Positions 53,114 through 57,168 of a stretch of 57,168 nucleotides of DNA are shown piece by piece. Every line of letters starts with the position of its first letter. Position 1 is the stretch's first letter. This DNA is from Chloroflexi bacterium UBA5189 (GTDB taxonomy: Bacteria; Chloroflexota; Limnocylindria; Limnocylindrales; CSP1-4). Below the pieces are notes generated by a model that saw only the letters and a program-made list of their open reading frames with translations, did not search any database and was not told the origin of the DNA. A program made the position numbers and the translations under genes. The stretch covers positions 1 to 57,168 of the forward strand of contig DHWF01000009.1 in the NCBI GenBank assembly GCA_002413045.1. The letters are read 5' to 3'.

Positions 53114-54352
53114 TCAGGCCTGGCCAATGATCGTGAGCGTCCTGCGCGGCGGGATCGACTCAGGCGTATGTGCGGCGAGCAACCGAACCCCGTCCATGAA
53201 CCGATCGAGCTCGTCCTCGGTCGTCCAGAAGCCGACGCTGATACGCAGCGCATCGACCATCGGCAGCGTCCGGGCGATCGCGAACGTGCGCGCGGACAGC
53301 TCGTCGAGGGCCGCCTGCGCGGGCCAGCCCGCGATCCGGAACGACACGAGCCCGGCCATCCGGTCGCGCGGCGTCAGGAGCGTGACCCCGTCGGTCTCGG
53401 CCAGGATGTCCGCCGCTCGATGCGCCATCGCCGCGCCGCGGCGGTAGACGAACTCGAGCCCGACATACATCGTCAGCCAGCCGATCGAGCGGGCGAAGGC
53501 CACGACCGACGGCCGGTGGTAGCCCGGCACCATGAACCGGCGGGCATCGACCTGCAGCTCGCGATTCCCGCGCGAGTCGTAGCTCGTGAACGTGTAGTAG
53601 CTCGAGAAGCTCGACTTCGCCGATTCGAGCAGCTCGCGCCGGATCCAGAGCGCCCCGAGGCCCTCCGGCCCGAGCAGCCACTTCTGGCCTGGCAGCGCGT
53701 ACATGTCGGCCCCGAGGTCGCGCACGTTGATCGGGATCGCGCCCGCGGACTGGGCGCCGTCGACGAGCACCAGCGCGCCGCGGGCGTGGGCGATCTCCGC
53801 GATTCGCGCGACAGGCATCACCAGCCCGGTCGTCCACAGCACGTGCGAGATCGAGACGAGCTTCGTGCCGGGCGTGATCAGCCGGTCGAACTGGGCGACG
53901 ATCTCGTCATCGGACGCGTCGCCGGCGAACTCGGCGAACCCGAGATCGACCCCGTAACGGTCGGACACCATGTACAGCGGCCCGACGCCGCCGGCGTGCT
54001 CGTGGCAGCTGGTCACCGCCCGGCCGCCGGTGCGCCAGTCGATCGACCAGGTCCCGATGTTCATCCCGTCGGTTGCCGCGTGGGTGATCGCGATTTCGTC
54101 GAGGTCAGCGCCGAGGACGGCGGCGACCCCCGCCCGCGCCTCGTCGAGCCGCTGCACCGAGTCGAGGTAGTACTCGGGCTGCGCCCGGCCGAAATCGCGC
54201 TCGTACGCCTCCAGCTCGGCCATGGCAGATGCCGACTCGGCGGGGATCGGGCCACACGTGCCCGTGTTCAGCTGGATCGCGGCGGACAGCGACGGCAACG
54301 CGGCACGCACCGCTGCGAGCTTGTCCGGATCGGACATGAAGGGGGAGACCAC
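53114..54352 (-). CDS. class V aminotransferase (cysteine desulfurase / epimerase-like)
   Basis: 412 residues, PLP fold type I. Cofactor motifs: THAATDGMNIGTWSIDW-like region, VDGAQSAGAIPINV (Asp that holds the PLP ring) and the Schiff-base Lys in LPGQKWLLGPEG. The overall layout fits the isopenicillin-N-epimerase/cysteine-desulfurase-like group rather than serine:pyruvate transaminases. A sulfurtransferase gene diverges from it, which suggests sulfur metabolism. The start is GTG 54352, 6 bases after TATCAT; ATG 54337 is a possible alternative. Confidence 0.87.
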   Translation of the reverse strand: MVSPFMSDPDKLAAVRAALPSLSAAIQLNTGTCGPIPAESASAMAELEAYERDFGRAQPEYYLDSVQRLDEARAGVAAVLGADLDEIAITHAATDGMNIGTWSIDWRTGGRAVTSCHEHAGGVGPLYMVSDRYGVDLGFAEFAGDASDDEIVAQFDRLITPGTKLVSISHVLWTTGLVMPVARIAEIAHARGALVLVDGAQSAGAIPINVRDLGADMYALPGQKWLLGPEGLGALWIRRELLESAKSSFSSYYTFTSYDSRGNRELQVDARRFMVPGYHRPSVVAFARSIGWLTMYVGLEFVYRRGAAMAHRAADILAETDGVTLLTPRDRMAGLVSFRIAGWPAQAALDELSARTFAIARTLPMVDALRISVGFWTTEDELDRFMDGVRLLAAHTPESIPPRRTLTIIGQA

Positions 54353-54357
54353 GAACC

Positions 54358-54364
54358 TATGATA
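54358..54364. promoter_or_regulatory. shared symmetric -10 box for two divergent leaderless genes
   Basis: TATGATA reads TATGAT on the plus strand (54358-54363) and TATCAT on the minus strand (54364 to 54359). Each is 6 bases from a GTG: 54370 on the plus strand and 54352 on the minus strand. Both starts thus appear to use overlapping -10 boxes. Confidence 0.6.
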
Positions 54365-54369
54365 CCGGC

Positions 54370-54390
54370 GTGATTCCGGGCGCTTCGTGA
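54370..54390 (+). other. 6-codon leader mini-ORF coupled to the sulfurtransferase
   Basis: GTG 54370 lies 6 bases after TATGAT. It opens V-I-P-G-A-S and stops at TGA 54388-54390, which overlaps the sulfurtransferase GTG as GTGA (54387-54390). No Shine-Dalgarno precedes GTG 54387, so reinitiation after this mini-ORF may start the enzyme. Confidence 0.4.
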
Positions 54391-55235
54391 CGGGCTTCGC
54401 GCGCCCCGAGCTCCTCGCCTCGACGGACTGGCTTGGGGACGAGCTCGGCCGCCCCGACGTGCGCATCGTGGACGTGCGCTGGCGGCCCGATGGGACCGGG
54501 TCCGCCCTGTTCGACTCGGGCCACATCCCGGGCGCGACCTACCTCGACTGGCGGACGGAGCTCAACGAGTCGCCGTCGGATGAGACCGGGCATGCACTTC
54601 GGCTCGCACCGCCGGACGCGATCGTCGCGTTCATGACCCGCGCCGGCGTGGGCGACGCGACGACGCTCGTCCTGTACGACGACACCCTCTCGCTGTACGC
54701 CGCGCGCGCCTGGTGGTCGTTCCGGGTCTACGGCTTCGAGTCCGCGCGCATCCTCGACGGCGGCCTGCCCGCATGGCTCAAGGCCTCAAAGCCGCTCAGC
54801 ACCGGTGCCCTCCCCCACCCCGAAGGATCGTTCACGCCCCGCCTGAACCCGCGCCTCCGCCTGACGACCGCCGACGTGCGCTCGCTGCTCGGCTCGCCGG
54901 ACGCCCAGATCATCGATGCCCGGGCGGTCCCGGAATTTCGCGGCCACGAGGGCAACGCCCGTCGACTCGGGCATATCCCGGGCGCGGTCAACGTGCCGAT
55001 CGGGGCGATGCACGAGGTCGGCACCCAGCGCCTCCTCGACGCCGGCGCGATCCGGGCCCAGCTCACGCGCGCGACCGTCGCGCGCGGGCGCCGGCTCATC
55101 TGCTACGACGGGTCCGGCGTGGGCGCGGCGAAGCTCGCCTTCGTGCTGACGCTCATGGGCTTCGACGATGTCGCGGTCTACGACGGCGGCTGGGCGGAGT
55201 GGGGCGACCGGCTCGACCTGCCGGTGGAGCGCTGA
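54387..55235 (+). CDS. thiosulfate/mercaptopyruvate sulfurtransferase-like, two rhodanese domains
   Basis: 282 residues with tandem rhodanese domains: an N-terminal one (about 18-125: VRIVDVRWRPDG, GHIPGATYLDWRTEL) and a C-terminal one (about 150-280: QIIDARAVPEFRGHEGNAR, GHIPGAVNVPIGAMHE). In active enzymes the second-domain loop is usually YCGSGVTA. Here it reads CYDGSGVGA, so Asp occupies the catalytic Cys position and a Cys lies two residues earlier. It may be inactive or use the shifted Cys. Confidence 0.85.
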   Translation: MTGFARPELLASTDWLGDELGRPDVRIVDVRWRPDGTGSALFDSGHIPGATYLDWRTELNESPSDETGHALRLAPPDAIVAFMTRAGVGDATTLVLYDDTLSLYAARAWWSFRVYGFESARILDGGLPAWLKASKPLSTGALPHPEGSFTPRLNPRLRLTTADVRSLLGSPDAQIIDARAVPEFRGHEGNARRLGHIPGAVNVPIGAMHEVGTQRLLDAGAIRAQLTRATVARGRRLICYDGSGVGAAKLAFVLTLMGFDDVAVYDGGWAEWGDRLDLPVER

Positions 55236-55246
55236 GCGCGGGAGCC

Positions 55247-56122
55247 TTACGCGGCGGAGTGCTCCGGCGATGGCTCCATGACGCGTGCGTCGCGCGCGCC
55301 GGCCGCGAGCAGCGCCTTGACCTCGAAGGGCGTGGCCGACGGGAACGTCCCGCGGATCCGGGCCACCAGCCCCGCGATGTGCGGCGTGGCGAAGCTGTTG
55401 CCGGTGCCCGTCATGGTCGAGCCGCCGCGCCAGGCGAGCGGGACCTCGACGCCCCAGGCGCCGAACTCGACCGGCGGCCGCGGGTTGTAGAACCACGTCA
55501 GCGGGTCGCGGACGTCGTGCGCCGCCACGGAGATCACCGACGAGAACAGCGACGGATAGCTCGACTGCCCGGGATGGTTGCTCGCCGCGCAGACGAGCAC
55601 GGTGTTCGCGAAATAGGCATGGTCGACCAGGTCGTGGAAGGTGCCGAACAGGTCGTCGCTGCGCGACGACAGGCTGAGGTTGGCGACGCCGATTCCCTGG
55701 TCGATCACCCAGTCGAGGCCGTGGGCGAAGGCGAGGCCCTTCGCGGTGTTGTTCTGGCCCAGGACGCGGACCGAGACGATGTCGGCATCGGGCGCGAGCG
55801 AGTGGATGATCCCGGCACAGGCGGTCCCATGACCCACGACGTCGACCGGATCGTCGTCGACGACCTCGGCCTCCTCGCCGCGCAACTCCACGCGAACGCT
55901 CCGGACCAGCCGGCCACCGACCGCCGGATGGTCCCCTTCGACCCCTGAATCGACGATCGCGACGGTCACGCCAGCCCCGGTCGATCCGAGCCAGGTCGCG
56001 GCGCTGACGCCTTCGAACGGGCGCACTCGCTGCAGGCGCGAACGGAGGTCGGACCGGAACGGCTCCGACCAGGCGGGCAGGTCGTGCTCGCTATTCGGCG
56101 CCTCGTCACCGCGCTCGATCAT
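55247..56122 (-). CDS. cytoplasmic subtilisin-like serine protease (S8)
   Basis: 291 residues, only the S8 catalytic domain. Catalytic triad Asp58 (AIVDSGVEG), His98 (VVGHGTACAGI) and Ser243 (GTGNSFATPHIAGL); oxyanion Asn182 (CAASNHPG). There is no signal peptide or inhibitor-type prodomain, so it works in the cytosol. Compact intracellular S8 proteases of this kind often process peptide precursors. Its ATG overlaps the stop of the GAF gene (ATGA), so it is co-translated with it, downstream of the YHPNPTG-repeat gene. Confidence 0.9.
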   Translation of the reverse strand: MIERGDEAPNSEHDLPAWSEPFRSDLRSRLQRVRPFEGVSAATWLGSTGAGVTVAIVDSGVEGDHPAVGGRLVRSVRVELRGEEAEVVDDDPVDVVGHGTACAGIIHSLAPDADIVSVRVLGQNNTAKGLAFAHGLDWVIDQGIGVANLSLSSRSDDLFGTFHDLVDHAYFANTVLVCAASNHPGQSSYPSLFSSVISVAAHDVRDPLTWFYNPRPPVEFGAWGVEVPLAWRGGSTMTGTGNSFATPHIAGLVARIRGTFPSATPFEVKALLAAGARDARVMEPSPEHSAA

Positions 56123-56904
56123 CGGCGGAGCCGGCCGGTCGAGCCGAGTCGCGGGGCGTGAGCGCTATGCCGAACGACGACGTCAAGGATCTCGACGGCG
56201 AGCTCGCGATCCTCCGGCTTCTGGAGCCGCATCCTGACGATCGCGTCGACGAACTCCCAGAACCGATCGTCCCCGGATTGGGCGCGGGTTGCCGCGGAAA
56301 TCAGCTCCTGGAGTGCCGCGTCGTCGTCGGCGGGAATGTCGGCGGCGAGCATCGACCGGATGAGCTTCTGCGAATCCAGCGCCAGGGCGCCGATCTGGAT
56401 CGCGACCGCCGCCTGGTCCGCGAACACCGAGGCGAGCTCGATGTCGCGCATCGAGAAGCTGCCTTGGCGCTTGTCGAGGACCTCGAGGATGCCCGTGGTG
56501 CCGTGCTGGCTGCGCATCGGCATGGCCAGGATCGTGCGCGGGACATAGCCCGTTCCTTCAGAGAAGTCCTTCGTGAAGCGCGGGTCGCGCTCCGGGTCGG
56601 AGATGGCGATCGGCTCGCCGCTCGTGAACGCGTAGCCGGCGATGCCCTGTGCCGCCGGGATCGACATGCCAACGACGCCCTGACCCTGGGCACCGGCGGC
56701 GATGACGAACTCGAGGGTCTCGGTCTCGGGGCGATACAGGGCGATCGATGCCGCCTCGGCCTCGAACAGGGCGACGGTCGCGCCGACGATCGAGCGAAGG
56801 AGCGTCGTCTGCAGCTCGCCCTCGAGCCGGAGTGCGGTTTCGGCCCGCAACGCAACAGAGCGGAGCAGGGCAATGCCTGCTCCGCTCGGCTGCTGTTCGC
56901 TCAT
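56119..56904 (-). CDS. GAF-domain protein
   Basis: 261 residues. The GAF fold (about 25-175) has GATVALFEAEAASIALYRPE, GMSIPAAQGIAGYAF, GEPIAISDPERDPRF and ILAMPMRSQHGTTGILEVLD; such domains bind cyclic nucleotides, heme or other small ligands. The C-terminal about 85 residues are helical and charged and resemble no output domain I know. It lies between the repeat-peptide gene and the protease gene and probably senses a signal or scaffolds them. Confidence 0.82.
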   Translation of the reverse strand: MSEQQPSGAGIALLRSVALRAETALRLEGELQTTLLRSIVGATVALFEAEAASIALYRPETETLEFVIAAGAQGQGVVGMSIPAAQGIAGYAFTSGEPIAISDPERDPRFTKDFSEGTGYVPRTILAMPMRSQHGTTGILEVLDKRQGSFSMRDIELASVFADQAAVAIQIGALALDSQKLIRSMLAADIPADDDAALQELISAATRAQSGDDRFWEFVDAIVRMRLQKPEDRELAVEILDVVVRHSAHAPRLGSTGRLRR

Positions 56905-56973
56905 CGGATCAGTCGCGTCGATTCTCCTGGGAGACTGCGTCTCGACGCGAGGTCAGATCGGTGAGAGAGAGCG

Positions 56974-57168
56974 CTACTTCTTGTCCTCGTCGCTCTCGGA
57001 CACGCCGGTCGGGTTCGGGTGGTAGCCGGTCGGGTTCGGGTGGTATTCGCTGGGCTCGCCCGCGACGCCCTGGCCCTCGGTGTCCTCGCCGGTCTCGCCG
57101 GTCGGGTTCGGGTGGTAGCCGGTCGGGTTCGGGTGGTAGCCGGTCGGGTTCGGGTGGTATTCGCTCTT
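56974..57168 (-). CDS. YHPNPTG tandem-repeat protein, C-terminal part (cut by window edge)
   Basis: Minus-strand frame open from the window edge to TAG at 56976-56974. It shows 64 residues: three perfect YHPNPTG units, an acidic spacer (ETGEDTEGQGVAGEPSE), two more perfect units and an acidic tail VSESDEDKK. Each unit is a 21-bp perfect repeat at DNA level (57004-57045 and 57097-57159). The repeats have His and Tyr but no Cys or Lys. The start and any leader lie beyond the edge. It is followed 69 bases later by the GAF gene and then the protease gene, suggesting one operon. I do not recognise the family. Confidence 0.75.
   Translation of the reverse strand, partial: KSEYHPNPTGYHPNPTGYHPNPTGETGEDTEGQGVAGEPSEYHPNPTGYHPNPTGVSESDEDKK
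57004..57159 (-). repeat. 21-bp coding repeat array (5 copies visible)
   Basis: Units at 57004-57024, 57025-57045, 57097-57117, 57118-57138 and 57139-57159 are identical (plus-strand core GGTCGGGTTCGGGTGGTA). A 51-bp unrelated spacer separates the group of two from the group of three. Identity at silent positions points to recent duplication or ongoing homogenisation. Confidence 0.9.

Noticed and set aside
57004..57159. CRISPR array
   Set aside because: The 21-bp units are in frame, adjacent without spacers and translate to perfect heptapeptides; they lack the repeat-spacer alternation of CRISPR.

Overview
The window looks like chromosomal DNA of a high-G+C, probably monoderm bacterium. The best fit is a Chloroflexota lineage of the Limnocylindria/Ellin6529 type; an actinobacterium is the main alternative. 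This is an inference from gene content: a coproporphyrin-type heme operon with HemQ, F420-related genes, LuxR proteins with large ATPase modules, class III cyclases with unusual sensor domains, lipoproteins with Thr/Pro/Ser linkers, and many apparently leaderless promoters. No rRNA, CRISPR array, insertion sequence, integrase or replication origin was seen.

Layout. 1-9 kb: the 3' end of a probable tRNA-Arg, then signalling genes. These include a truncated zinc-ribbon cyclase, a frameshifted DUF4242-cyclase, a hydrolase overlapping a LuxR-ATPase, two coupled small genes (one a secreted peptide), a cupin-cyclase and a methyltransferase. 9-21 kb: a lipoprotein and a membrane glycosyltransferase, then an unbroken eight-gene operon of a single-HTH regulator, hemA, a hemC-hemD fusion, hemB, hemQ, hemL, hemE and hemH. 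Almost every junction is an ATGA or GTGA overlap. The operon covers glutamyl-tRNA to heme by the coproporphyrin route, except for the coproporphyrinogen oxidase (CgoX/HemY), which is absent here. Copies of the tRNA-Arg 3' end lie on both sides of this block.

21-38 kb: a secreted BNR protein, a polysaccharide deacetylase, codA-codB (cytosine deaminase and permease), a CofE-like F420 ligase-domain protein, two secreted beta-propellers, a VanY-type carboxypeptidase coupled to a glycosyltransferase, a PGRP amidase with Ig-like repeats, an F420-dependent oxidoreductase, a metallo-beta-lactamase/rhodanese protein and a CPBP membrane protease. 38-50 kb: the pntAA-pntAB-pntB transhydrogenase, a zinc-ribbon membrane protein, two tRNA-editing enzymes (YbaK-like and AlaX-like), a 31-residue membrane peptide with a strong terminator, a second very large LuxR-ATPase, an MFS exporter and an orphan DNA methyltransferase.

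50-57 kb: envelope proteins, tRNA-Ile with the unusual anticodon UAU, a class V aminotransferase and a sulfurtransferase that diverge from one symmetric -10 box, and finally a minus-strand cluster. That cluster is a gene encoding tandem YHPNPTG heptapeptides (cut by the window edge), a GAF-domain protein and a cytoplasmic subtilisin-like protease. It is the strongest candidate for an undescribed system, possibly a protease-processed multi-core peptide.
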